Of a stretch of DNA of 64,000 nt, positions 10,080-20,900 are shown one piece after another. Each line of letters opens with the position of its first letter. Position 1 is the first letter of the stretch. Source of the DNA: Rhynchopus euleeides (lineage: Eukaryota; Euglenozoa; Diplonemea; Diplonemida; Diplonemidae); assembly GCA_963210315.1 (NCBI GenBank), contig OY723247.1, positions 992,001 to 1,056,000 of the forward strand, read 5' to 3'. The notes below the pieces were generated by a model, which was not told the origin of the DNA, searched no databases, and worked only from the letters and a program-made list of their open reading frames with translations. The translations under genes and the position numbers were made by a program.

Positions 10080-11110
10080 AGACAGAGAATGGCTGAGTAA
10101 ATCAAAAAATGAGACCCCCCCCCCCCTTTTCACTACGCACAAACTACGCAATATGGGGTCGTCAGGGGCACCAAACGTTATTACCGTTATTACCGGTAAT
10201 ACCGCGTTATTTTCGGTATTTTTGGGCAACTTCTATAGGGGGACCCTTTTCGAATTTTTTTTCGGGGTGGCCAGAATGGGCTGTTTTAGGCTATTTGAGG
10301 CCATTTTCGAGCAAATTTTTGGGTTTAGAGCCACGCAAAGGGTCTAAAATGGGCATGCCAATCTCAAAAAAATGCTCAAAATTCCGAGAGATTTCAGATT
10401 TTTCGAATTTTTTGACCGAGAAAATTCTGACCCCAAAATGTGGTCCTTGTGGTCTGGAACTGTCCGTTGTCGAAGGAATTGGTGAAAAAATCGAGATTTT
10501 TGGCCTCTGGATCACCCATGCCGTCCCAAAAATCAAGCAAAAGAGGTTTGGTAGGTGCATTTTTGGGTGAACATGAGCCATTGTGCCAACCTGCTTGATT
10601 TCACCCGAAAATCGGAATCCGTTGAATATGGTTTCTGATGAAAATGTGAAAATTTTCGACCTTCTTCGCAGTTTTTGCCACTTCCTTGCCCCATCTTCCC
10701 CACCCAAAATCGAAGTACCGTGAATGGTGTTGTTGAAAGGTCCAAATTGCGTTGGTTGTGCGTAGTTCTGCCGAAATCGTGCACACGTTGTGCATAGTGC
10801 ATGTGTAACGCCATTTGCGACCAAAATGTAAATTTCCTGCACCCGAGCGTTGACGCTTCCACACACCCTTACAAACCCACTTGCCTGATGAAGGGGGTGG
10901 TGTGTCGAGCACGTTTGGCAGGGCTGAATGACACTTTCCGCGCGAAGGTCGTGTGCGTAATTAAAAAACGGTCCGAGGGCCGGAGGCCCGAGGCCTTTTT
11001 TTACCTGCACGAGGGTGCAATTGAGGCCGATACGGGGTGCAGATGATGGTTTCTTGCACAACCCAGTCATGTTTTGCACATCACGACGAACTCGGAAATT
11101 CCTCATATTT

Positions 11111-11160
11111 GCACTCCAGGTCTCATATTTGCACTGGTGCAAATATGGGACCTGGAGTGC
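11111..11160. repeat. 24-base-arm hairpin
   Basis: The arms GCACTCCAGGTCTCATATTT and onwards (24 bases each) flank a TG centre and pair with one mismatch. A partial third copy of the ATATTTGCACTCCAGG words lies just before it. This could extrude as a cruciform or fold as RNA. Confidence 0.8.
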
Positions 11161-11931
11161 GTGCAAATAATGACTGGGGGGTGCAAGAAAGTTCAAATTG
11201 CGTAGTTCCTGCGTACTTCGTGCGTAGCCCGAGCGTACTTTGGGTAGTTCGTGCGTATATTGTGCGAAGCGTTTTTGACAGCACCAGTAAACGGACTTTT
11301 GGAACGTAACTATTTTAGAACGGACCGGGAAAAAATGGGCACGTCGCTACTTCGCGCTACTTCGTCGCTCGTAACGAGTAAAAATATCAGGTGGCTTATA
11401 CACCGCCAATGTGAGGTGTGCGGGTGTATTCCTGAAGGATTCACTTCTGCGTCCACACTGAGTGATTTTGGAGTGATTTTCACTCCAAATTTCACTCCAG
11501 GAACATTGGATGCTGCAAGGTTGCAGGGGTTTCTGCAGTATTTGCCTTGAAAAAGCCAAAAAACATGATTTTTTCACGAAACTCGACATGTCCGTGCGTT
11601 ATTATCCAAAAAATGGTCCCAGGGGGGTATTCTGGAGCCATCTCCACCAAAAACTACACCATCCGCCCGCAAAATTGTCCGAATAACGCAAGTTTTCATG
11701 AAAATAACGGAAAAATAACGCGTTATTTTAGGAGAAAACGTTTTCCAATTTTTTGACATCACGGAGTGGCCCCCTGGAGTGATATTTTACCCAAGAAAAT
11801 TCTTTTAGGGGGGGTAGGGACCCGAGTTTCGGGTCAGATTCACCGGGAAATGCTGCCTTTTTTGGGGTCAAAAAATAACGCAAAAATAACGTTATTACCG
11901 TTACTGGTAACGGAATAACGCCCAATGTATG

Positions 11932-14004
11932 TTTTTTGTTGTTGTGTTTCGTTCAGGATTTTTTTGGCAACTTTTTTTTGGCAACTTTTTTCAGGATGTT
12001 TTTTTGGCTTCACTTCCCCCCACGGGACTGAGGGAGAAAAGGGCAGCAGCAGCAGCAGTAGCAGCGGGGCCGGGGGTGAAGATGCACTGGAACCACCACA
12101 CCCCCCCCACCCACCCACCCACCCCCTCCAACCAAAACTCACAGCAACCTGCAGGTAGCGAGCAGCCTCCGAAGTTCTAAGTTTTTCTCTGGAATTTCTG
12201 GAATTCTCGGAAACTCCAGGCCAGAACCGGGGAATTTTTTTTGCCAAGTTTCCAACAGAGCAGCATAATACGGATTTTTCTGTGTCAAATATCCAGACTG
12301 GGGACACAGAGGGTAATTCCTTCAGAATTTACGGCAAGAACAACCCGACGCACATGACAAAAAGGGAGTGGTCACCTTTATAGAAGCCTCGCCCTCCGTT
12401 ACTAGGTGCTGCAGGCGATGGTGGAGGGGGGGGGGGGTTTCCGGGAAGGGGGGATATTGCCATGACGGTGATTCCACTGAAAACGCACACACCTACCCTC
12501 AAACTCCCCCAAACCAATCGCGAAGTGCCCCGACATCCACTGGCCAACACAGGCCACCCCTTGGTGGGGAGGTGAGGGGGGGTGGGGTGCAAACCCCCGA
12601 GCTGCTCCTGCCTAACCCACCTCACTGACCCAGTTTCAACCCTCTGTCTATCTCCACTGGAGTACCTCTCATTCCATCATCTGGGGGTGGAAAACTGCTC
12701 TAAGGCCACCCAACAGGCTGCAGCGAGGGGGTGGGGTGGGGTGGGGTGAGGGTTTGACAAAAGAAACCTCTTCTTCGGAGGTAGGCCATCTTCTGTCGGA
12801 GAAAAAAAAGGGGGGCAAACGCCGAAGCTTGCCCTGGGCTTCGGCGAAGGCCCGATCCCATTCAAATGTGTGCCCCCCCCCCCCCCCCCCCGCGCCACCC
12901 ACACCGCCACCTGATGTCTAGCGAGTGTGGCTGGTATGTTCGTCAATCTCGATAAATATGGACAGCGGAACACCAATGTCTGAGACAGAATTGCCACCAA
13001 CACATGCATTCAACTGAACGAATGGGTTGGAGGAGGAGTTAATGGGGTACGGGGTCATAGGGAGGCGCAGCCTGGTTGGTATCGACGCTCATCGACAACC
13101 CAGCCTGACGTGCAAGAAATGTGTGGCTGTTGGCATGTTTTTTCATGCCGGGTGCCATGGTGCCCCGCACAGATCCCGGCCTGTCTCGTCGACAGCCCGT
13201 TCTCCCGCATGGCGGGAAGGCGGGGTGTTTGATGCTGGTCTCGATCTCCAGAGCTAGCCCAAACGCCCAAAACGGTTTAACCTCCCTCTGCCCGCACCCC
13301 CCACACCGTTTCGATCTCAGCACCATCACAGCACCCTGCCCCCCTGCCCCGCCCACGCCCTCACCCCCACAATGTTGAAATGATGTTTGGCTTCCACCTT
13401 CTGAGAAGGAAGGCCAACTGCAGCTCTGCCCATCCGGCAGTCGGTCACAAACCGTATTTTCTCAGAGATGTTTCGGTCCAAAGCGATGTCCATTATTTAG
13501 AATGGTGAATGAGACATTGTGGGCATCAAGCAAGGCAGAAAGAAAACGTTTTCGGACAGGAGGAGTAATAGTCGGAGGAGAGAGAGGGGGGAGGGGGGTG
13601 CGTGTGTTTGTGGTCTCGTTCACTTGTTTTGCTGCACTGTTGCACTGTTGCAAGAGGTGGGGGGGGGGGGGGGTAATGTTGCTAAAAAATCGGGTGGAAT
13701 AGGTTCGGCAGGCAGATTTGCGCACGCACACACAGGAGAGTGAGGTGGGGCGGGGTCGATATGCAAACATATTGCTTCCCCACACACACCGCCTGATGCC
13801 CCGTTGGCTTCTGTGCTTTGAATCACACAGGTCTGCCTAGAGGCTCGGAGACGCACACATATACATTGTCACAAGGGCACGGTGCTGTGCCCATGCCTGC
13901 AAGCTAGCTCTACGGTCGATACTCGACAAAAATGACTCCTGCCAGCAACAGGCTGACACACAACCCCCGGTCAGATGCAGCCCATGTTGCGGTCACGAGT
14001 GAGA
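11932..14004. other. Intergenic, no gene recognised
   Basis: Between the TIR element and the last exon of the DCAF7-type gene I see only short low-complexity frames. There are C/G runs of up to 18 (near 12869 and 13661), a (GCA)n stretch near 12042-12062 and short CA repeats. Nothing resembles a tRNA or known RNA. Confidence 0.55.
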
Positions 14005-17000
14005 TCAAACTCTAAGGATCTCAACGTTGTTCCCAAAAGTAATGGCAATCCAGTCAGTTTGCAGCGCAGACCTGTGCAGGGCGTTATGTGTGTGCATAGT
14101 GAGCAGTTTGATCAAGTCACAGAGATGTGTGGAGACTGAGTGAGATCACAGCAGGACTTCGGCTTGACTGTGAGGACATACCACTGAAGCCAGTTGATGT
14201 GGGACTTGGCAGCGTAGGCGAGGATGGGAAGCGTTGTCTGCTGGTTGGCGCCAGTGACCTCCCAGATGAGGGCGTGTGAGTCCTCGCCGGCAGAGCACAG
14301 GTGGCACGAGGAGTGGGGTGCCCACCCGATGGAGTTGACTGGCGACTGGCAGTGGCTCAGCACCTTCACGGCGACGGAGGGGCGACGCACGTCAAGGATG
14401 ACGATGTCGGAGGAGTCGAGGCGCACTGTAGCGAGGTAGTTGGACTCTTGCTTGTTCCACACCACCCGCAGCAGCGGTGCGCAATCCTCTGTCTCGTACA
14501 CAATGGTCGAGTGCTCCAAGCTGCGAAGGTCAAAGAGACGTACACTCCCGTCACCACCAACACTCGCAAACACGTTGCTGCCCTCCCCAAACGCAATATC
14601 GTACACCTCCTTTTCGTGGGCAATCAGCTGTGTCAGAGACCGCTGTGCCTCAATGTCCCACACGCTGCACGTCGTGTCGATACTCGCAGTCCCGACGTAG
14701 CGCGCGTCAGTCGAGTTCCAGTCAAACGAAGTCAACGGGGCGCAGAAATCGGTTTTCTTGTTCTGATGTGGGGAGGCATGGGGTGGTTGACGGGCCTGCA
14801 GAGAAGAGCGGCAACAAGGACACACGCAGGTTGCAAAGGAGGGCATACGTTATTCAGACAACAGCTGGTGACGACACGCCCCTCTTCGATCTCGCCATCT
14901 TTGTTCCGGGGGTTTACTTCCCACAATCTCAGATAGTCGCCTGTTGGTGGGATCGATGAGCACGGCAACCACTAGAAACAGCAAAACACCCCACCCCGAG
15001 GCAGTACACATGGGGTTCAGCTTGGAACTGTAGTGTAGTGTTGGCCACACATGTTCGCCTCTAAAAAGCAGGCTTGCATCAGTACAACTATAACCCACAA
15101 ACCACTAATGAACCACTGATGACTGCAATATATTCACTGCCACAGCGTTTTCAGGACCCTCACAGGGAAGTGGCCTGCTCACAAACAGGCACTCGCCGGA
15201 AGGAAAAGGTTTCAGAGAAACATAGCAGTACCTGTGGTTGCGAGGAGGTCCGTGGCGTTTGTCCGCTGGTCAGGCAGCCACATGATCTTCGTTGCGGGGT
15301 AGGGATGGTCGAAACTGTAAAGGGGTGTTGCAGTGGAGCAGCCTGATGATGCAGGGAGGCGCCCCCCCCGGCTGGCATTAGCGCAGCAGTGCAGCAATGA
15401 GCGCACCTCCCTCGACACACCACACAACCCTGCAAGACATACTGTGCTCGGGTGACCAGCTGATCCGTCTCATCATCCAGCTGCACAATGTTCACACGAT
15501 TCTGATACTCTGCGAAGGTGGGTGGTGGTCACGGTGCGCTAGTGTTGGCAACCACTAGTGGAGTCGACAACTGAAACCTCGACAACTGACTGGGTTGTTG
15601 ACGACAAGTGCCAGTTGTCGACTCGACAACTGGCACTTGTCGAGTCGACAACTGGCACTTGTCGACTCGACAACTCTATACACTGTACTGCAGGAAGAAC
15701 GCCCAAGTATGAAGGGGAAAACGCACAGTTGGGTGTGTGCTTGGGATATGAGGTGTGGTGGCATATCAGCGCTGGACTTTGTTGCGAATTTCCTTGTGCC
15801 GTTTCTCCCTCCCACAACCCACATCACCAGGGTCTTGCAAGCCCTGACCAGATTACCTCCATTGTTGAATAGATACACACACGCCAACAGACACACACAC
15901 ACACAGCTATCAATCATGCCTGCCTCTGCCAAAACCACGGCGAAGAGAAGCAGAACGGAGGAAACCGCCCCGAGCTCGGCCCCCCCGACGAAGCAGCCCG
16001 CCACTCAGCCGGGCTTTATTCAACTTTTTGTTGAATACTACGTCGAGCCGGAGGAGGGGGGGCGGCTGTCGAACACAGCCCTGAAGGCACTGATCGGGAA
16101 GATCACGGGCAAGCCCATAAAGGGCAACGACGGGACCGTGAGCGCGGCGATGGGGGCCAGGTACAAGGAGTACCAGGGGGGGACGGTGTCGGAGAAGTCG
16201 GCGAAGGAGGCGCAGCTGGAGAGGTACTCCATCCGCACCAAGGGGGGGACGGATACGGAGTTCATTGGTGTGAGGATCACACCATCTCCATCAGCCTCCG
16301 CCAAGTCCAAGGCGAAACTGGAGCAGATGCAGAAGCTGCACCCGCACGCCGCCCTCACCTCGGGCGTAAAGATGTCCCGGCTCTACGCCGCAGAGGTGAA
16401 GCTGGCTGCCCCCCAGAAGACGAAGGCATCCTCGAAGGCAGACAAGATCTTTCCTCAATACTCAGGAAGGAAGAGAGACGTGTCGTCGTTGCAGGGAGCA
16501 GCCAACACCTTTGCTCCAAGAACCGTCGGGGGATTCTACGAGTTCATCGTGGAATCTGGGCTGTCGACGGTACAGAAGGTGACCCAGAATGGGCACATTC
16601 TGCGCCTCACCCTGCGGAGGCTGCGCGCAACGCAGGACTTGGAGGCGAAGGAGTACGAGGTGGACCTGCACATCCCCTCCAAGTACCTGCTGGACCCGGG
16701 TCACGCTGCGCAGGTCAAGGACCGTGAGGGGATCGTCGTTGTGAGGCAGCTGCTGGTGGATTCTGGCGGCGAACAGTCGATACAGGCAACGACTGACACC
16801 GGCAAGTTTACAGACTTGCTGGATGGCGACGAAGATGAAGAAGAGGAACTGGACGATGAGGCAAGTGAGACTGCCCCCCCACCTAGCCCAAGCCAATCTA
16901 ACTCAGGCCCAACGCAGGTGGATGTGGATGACATTTGATGATCCAGTGTGAGTGTGGAAGCGTCAACGTATATGAAAGCAAACGGAAGAAAAGGTGCAGA

Positions 17001-18740
17001 ACGATCGCAGTGACACTTTCCCTTTTTTGGTTATCACTCTTGACGTCATCCTCCCCCCGCCGGTTCCTCAGGCATAGCCTTTTTTGTTGGGATGCACACA
17101 CACACCACAGGAGAGCCGGGTGGGAATGGTTCCGAAGAGACAATGCAAGATGAAATGTCCTTGATGGCTGAGGGTATTCGCAGGTCACGATTTGTGGCAG
17201 GGACGTCCATCCGGAAGTGCGGTGAAATCTCGAAATGCATTCGAGAGACGTTTCGGGAGCACGGGAAGGCGCCTGAGAGGCACGGGCTCTCCCCGGCGAC
17301 GGTGAGGAAGCATGAAGAGCACCTCCAGAGAGTGGTCGAGGCAAGGAGGGGTAGTTTGCTCAAAACTCTCGAGCACATTGTCGAAACACACCTGCATCGC
17401 ATCGACATGGAACACCCTCGTGTTGTCCTGACTGCTGATGGCTATAACCCGGGCAGCAGGGACCTCACAGCCAGGATCCGCTTAGCTGCAGGTATTGCTC
17501 TAAGCTTTGGAAGCTGGCAACGGTCGAAGCAAGATCTACTCAGCCTGTGCCTCGGAAAGGACTATGGAGCGCGACCTCATTCTTTTCGAGATCCAACAAC
17601 TTCAAAGTTGGGGCGAGAATGGGCTTTGGGGGGGTTCAGGACATACTCCGAAGTTAATGACCGCCGTTGGGGCATTCAATGTGTGTTCATGTGTTGTTGC
17701 GGGCAGCTGGGAAAAGGCAACAGGATCTCTCTACCGAAGACTTGAGTCTGCTGGGCTGGCGGACCACGTCAAAGAGAGAGGTCAGAGCGGGTGTGTCTTT
17801 TGGATTGATCCGAAAAAACCACCGAAAACCATACTGAACGTGTGTGTGTGTGGCAAGGAACCTTGGGGTGTGCCTCCCACCCCTACTCAAGAAGAAACCC
17901 AGTCTCTCCCGGAGGAGGTTCATGAATTTCGATGCATTATTTGTGACTACTCCTCAGCAAAGAAAACGTCTCTGTTTGCACACTACGATGCAAAGCACAG
18001 ACCAGGGAGCAATGTCCCTTGCTCGTCATGCACAATCGAATGCAAAATATGTCACACAACAATAAGATTGAAGGGACAAAGCCAGCACTACCTGGCCCAC
18101 CACCCCCGCTCTCTCACAACAAAACGTTGCTTACTTTGCTTTGAGACCTTCCGTAGTGTCCGTGAACGCGATCTCCACATGAAGACTGACCATCCTTGAG
18201 AAGGGGACAAGGAAATTCGCAACAAAGTCCAGCGCTGATATGCCACCACACCTCATATCCCAAGCACACACCCAACTGTGCGTTTTTCCCTTCATATTTG
18301 GGCGTTCTTCCTGCAGTACAGTGTATAGAGTTGTCGAGTCGACAACTGCCAGTTGTCGACTCGACAAGTGCCAGTTGTCGAGTCGACAACTGGCAGTTGT
18401 CGAGTTTGAGGTTGTCGACTCCACTAGTTGAGGTCACTCGTAACTACCAAACTAGTGCACCGTGGTTGCGGCCCGAACACCCCCCCCCCCTCACACACGA
18501 ATCTTTTGTGCTCGTGTTTGTCTCAACAACACACGCGGAACAATGCACGACACATCAGCCCCCACCCCTGCACAGCAACACACCTTCCATGTATGACGAC
18601 ACGGCTAGCCGGAATGGCCTATCTGCTCGCATGGACCAGCTGAGCCCATTTGCCGCCCACGGGAGATCCAGCATGTAGATTTCCTTACGTTTCCGTGCCC
18701 GGTCAGTCCCGGCTGCGTCATCTCTATTCCCGCCATCCAT
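14005..18740 (-). CDS. DCAF7: DCAF7/HAN11/TTG1-type WD40 protein, six exons
   Basis: Exons at 18584-18740, 15443-15509, 15232-15314, 14849-14940, 14182-14762 and 14005-14071 join in frame with GT-AG borders to 348 residues, against 342 in human DCAF7. Matching blocks include RKRKEIYMLDLPW, EEYQNRVNIVQLDD, FDHPYPATKIMWLPD, TDFCAPLTSFDWN, IDTTCSVWDIE, EKEVYDIAF, FASVGGDGSVRLFDLR, LEHSTIVYE, GWAPHSSCHLCSAGEDSHALIW and the C-terminal TDWIAI...NNVEILRV. The family forms a seven-bladed WD40 scaffold for DYRK kinases and CUL4-DDB1 ligases, so a scaffold role is inferred. Intron 1 (15510-18583) is far longer than the others (roughly 110 to 300 bases) because it holds a DNA transposon in the opposite orientation. 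Introns typically begin GTATG. Confidence 0.92.
15555..15690. repeat. Tandem GTTGTCGAC palindromes in the left TIR
   Basis: Three to four copies of a palindromic unit containing AGTTGTCGACTCGACAACTG are arranged head to tail. The mirror set is at 18325-18422. Such subterminal repeats are typical transposase-binding arrays in TIR elements. Confidence 0.8.
15916..16938 (+). CDS. Transposon ORF1, function unknown
   Basis: 340 residues from an ATG that follows the left terminal repeat. The N-terminus is basic and low complexity (KTTAKRSRTEE). The middle is globular (residues about 35-120 and 195-270). The tail is acidic (DGDEDEEEELDDEASE) and then Ser/Pro-rich. No catalytic DDE or RNase H-like signature or zinc finger is apparent to me. 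A DNA-binding accessory or structural role would fit a two-gene transposon but is only a guess. ORF2 follows 150 bases downstream on the same strand. Confidence 0.55.
   Translation: MPASAKTTAKRSRTEETAPSSAPPTKQPATQPGFIQLFVEYYVEPEEGGRLSNTALKALIGKITGKPIKGNDGTVSAAMGARYKEYQGGTVSEKSAKEAQLERYSIRTKGGTDTEFIGVRITPSPSASAKSKAKLEQMQKLHPHAALTSGVKMSRLYAAEVKLAAPQKTKASSKADKIFPQYSGRKRDVSSLQGAANTFAPRTVGGFYEFIVESGLSTVQKVTQNGHILRLTLRRLRATQDLEAKEYEVDLHIPSKYLLDPGHAAQVKDREGIVVVRQLLVDSGGEQSIQATTDTGKFTDLLDGDEDEEEELDDEASETAPPPSPSQSNSGPTQVDVDDI
17092..18199 (+). CDS. Transposon ORF2 with C-terminal C2H2-like zinc fingers, frame interrupted
   Basis: The frame from the ATG at 17092 runs to 17745, and a second overlapping frame (17507-18199) carries the C-terminal part. 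Either an intron (a GTATTG donor follows CTGCAG near 17494) or one frameshift links them. The first part is helical and basic (RKCGEISKCIRETFREHG). The second ends in Cys/His pairs: CIICDYSSAKKTSLFAHYDAKH, CKICHTTIRLKGQSQHYLAHH and CLLCFETFRSVRERDLHMKTDH. These are three fingers of the C-x2-C...H-x3/4-H type. They probably bind the terminal repeats. The stop lies in the right terminal repeat. No known transposase core is recognised. Confidence 0.5.
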
Positions 18741-20036
18741 TGTGGCACCCCCCGGTTATTCTGTTACGGCAGGCGTCCTGCCAGCCCCCCGCCCCCCAGC
18801 CAGGGACACCCTGCTCCCTGCAGCAGCACGGTGCCCTGGCCCACCACCCACCCCCCCGAGCTACGCACACACAGCAGCCAGAGCCGAAGAACTTACAGTC
18901 GAGATGCGCAGCCTGTTGTCTGTGCGGCACAATCAAGAGACAAAGAGCGAGAGAGAGAGAGAGAAAGCCCAGAGGGCCAAGTGTATCGTGTGTAGTTCCT
19001 GTGAGGTAGTGGTGGTGAGTGGTGGGTGCTCCAGGCAGGGTGGGGGGGTGGGGACAGCAGGAGACGCCGGTGTGACTGACGGCTGTGCCGTGCGAAAAAG
19101 GGCGAGGGGGAAAGGTGCTGCCCCATTCTGTTCATTCGTTATCAATTGGTTCGTATATTTTTTTTGTGTAGCCTCATGCAATGAAGGAGGAAATGGAACA
19201 CGGAGAAAGCAGGTCATTCGAGTTTACGGCACGCGTAGTGCCGTAATTGCAGAGCCACATCTCACCTCATCACAGGTCGAGGTGTGTGCGTTTCACCACA
19301 ACCTCTCCCCTCCCCATTCCCCCGTGTTGAGTGACATGTGTCGATAGTGTTCCATTTCTGTAGCCCTTGTTGGAGCAGCGCAACCCCGGCCCGCAGCAGG
19401 ACTGCGGGTACCACAACACAGCATTCTGCCGATCGTGGTGTTTGGGACGTTGGACGTGCGTACAATTTCATCTGTCCGTTGGATGGGATCCTGTTGACCC
19501 CTGCAGTGGAAATGCAGTGCCGTTCTTCAGCGTTTTTCTCGACAATCTCAAGAGATGGAAGACCCTTCTGAGAGCAGTGGGGAGCAGCTTCGGGCAGACA
19601 GGGCTGTCCAATATGCAAGAGCTCAGCCCCATGGCATGACACGCAACCTCCGTTGCCTTTGCCGTGCTTCAGCTGAAGCATATCCAACTCTTCTAAAGCG
19701 CCGCGTCACGCGGCACTGCAACGTGGTTGTAATGGCACAAAAAATGTTAGTGTTGTAAGGGGGAGCCTGAACCGCACTGCGAGGCCCAGCCTCAGAGGCA
19801 GAGACATGACCTCACAGCCGTGTGGCAGCACCTGGGTGGGGCACACCTCAGACGCATGCCGATGGGTCCACCTGTCATACCCCCCCCCCCCTCGGAGGGG
19901 GCCTGAGACAGCCCCCCTGTTCCTCATCCAAACCCTTTCTTTGCAATTTCGCTTCTCCCCGCCCCCCCCCCCCCACCCCTGCATGTTGTGCTTGCAGTCT
20001 TTTTTTCAACAAATCCTAGGAAAGGGTACACCCCTT
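18741..20036. other. Intergenic, no gene recognised
   Basis: Upstream of the DCAF7-type start and downstream of the next gene. It contains a short GA stretch (18947-18965), C runs near 19879 and 19959, and no frame I can support on either strand. Confidence 0.5.
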
Positions 20037-20713
20037 CTACATTCCGCTGCCCTGCGGTGGCATGGGAGGGGTAGAAGGCACGTAACCCTGCTGGTAAGCA
20101 CCGCCCTGCGGCTGCTGATACATGCCCTGGGGTGGCTGGCCGTAGGGCGCATAGCCCGGCGGTGGCGGGTAGGCGTTGGCCGGTTGGTAGTCGCCACCGT
20201 ACTGCCCGTTGGGTGGGTACTGCGGGGGCGGGTACCCCTGTGGCGGGTAGCCGTAGGGCTGGCCAGCAGGCGGATAGCCCTGGCCAGGGTAAGGCTCCTC
20301 CTGACGATTCCCCCTCGGGAGCAGGACGAAGATGCCTAAGACAACCAGCATGGGGAAGAAGTCGTTCGACAGGCAGTTGATGATGAGCATGGAGAGCACC
20401 CCGCGTGACCGGGCGATAGCCGGGTGCAGGCTGGCTTCGCTGGTGCGCAGCACGGAGATGGTTGACTCAGATTCGATCTGGTACCCACTGTCGATCAAGA
20501 ATTTCGCATGCGTCGGGAAATGCGACGCCCACACAGGAGCCAGCACAGTCGAATACCCTTCGTTCCTGATGACCTGTCAGGGATGAGTGTGGTGGTGTGG
20601 TGTGGTGGGAGTCTTCGGTCGGACATAGGACACAAAACATCAATATCAAAAAACGCGTCTCGTGGGAGATGGGGGTAACTCACCCACCGCTTTTCCGTTG
20701 CATTAGGCACCAT
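20037..20713 (-). CDS. Putative membrane protein with Pro/Gly/Tyr-rich tail (possibly 3' exons of a larger gene)
   Basis: The main exon (20037-20573) follows a GACAG acceptor. A short exon (20684-20713), ending CGGTGG before GTGAGT, can precede it and gives 188 residues. The start is uncertain. The body (GYSTVLAPVWASHFPTHAKF) precedes a hydrophobic segment (MLVVLGIFVLLP). The cytosolic-type tail of about 90 residues is made of PPGYPP/QGYPP-like repeats ending PPQGSGM. Such tails occur on membrane-associated proteins and may mediate self-association. The block VLAPVWASHFPTHAKFLIDSGY faintly recalls the C-terminal part of TraB/GumN-type proteins. If that is right, candidate exons at 22568-22639 and 22970-23185 belong to the same gene and the piggyBac-like element lies in its intron. 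Confidence 0.5.
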
Positions 20714-20900
20714 TCAGTGCAAAAGTTGACGTGGAGCAACACACCACTCGTTGGCCTGATGAAGGGTGGTGTTTGTTCCGTTCGCCCCCCTTCCAACCTT
20801 GCAAGAAAACTGTTGCTGCAAGTGGTAGAAACAAATACGCACAGGGAAGTCGTCTTCTCTAGTCCTCCCTTGACTCCCGAGTCGCACCGAAGGTGCTTAA

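Larger units (their letters stand above)
9181..10175 (+). mobile_element. Nested unit bounded by inverted and direct repeats
   Basis: The left boundary reads GTTGGTGCCCCTGA and the right boundary TCAGGGGCACCAAAC, an inverted pair. Just inside each is the word CACTACGCACAAACTACGCA, which is in the same orientation on both sides, so the ends mix inverted and direct repetition. The unit lies within the GGTAATAACG repeat sequence and contains two short plus-strand frames plus a 50-base tandem duplication (about 9822-9920). Its class is unknown. Confidence 0.5.
8898..11931. mobile_element. Unclassified TIR element with GGTAATAACG-rich palindromic ends
   Basis: The left end (CATACATCGGGCGTTATT at 8898) and the complement of the right end (CATACATTGGGCGTTATT, ending at 11931) match, and the match continues for about 50 bases. 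A TTTTTT stretch borders both ends and may be the target duplication. Inside the left end, GGTAACGGTAATACC-type units repeat in both orientations to about 9185. The interior is AT-richer than its surroundings. It contains a nested unit (9181-10175), a 24-base-arm hairpin (11111-11160) and no recognisable transposase. It is therefore a non-autonomous element or one of an undescribed family. Ends and repeats are read directly; the mobile nature is inferred from terminal symmetry. Confidence 0.65.
15560..18422 (+). mobile_element. Two-ORF DNA transposon with about 240-base TIRs, class unknown
   Basis: The two ends match in inverse orientation from GGAGTCGACAAC inward for about 240 bases (left to about 15806, right from about 18199). 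ACTAGT borders both sides (15554-15559 and 18423-18428). It is either a 6-base target duplication or, being palindromic, part of the repeat. The terminal repeats contain tandem GTTGTCGACTCGACAACTGG palindromes. Two plus-strand coding regions lie inside. The element sits in intron 1 of the DCAF7-type gene, antisense to it. I cannot place either protein in a known transposase family. The long similar TIRs suggest a recent insertion. Confidence 0.8.

Noticed and set aside
14301-14959. Plus-strand frames across the DCAF7-type exons
   Set aside because: Antisense to a well-supported WD40 exon.
15554-15559. ACTAGT as certain target duplication
   Set aside because: It is palindromic, so it can equally be the outermost part of the terminal repeat. 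Left undecided.
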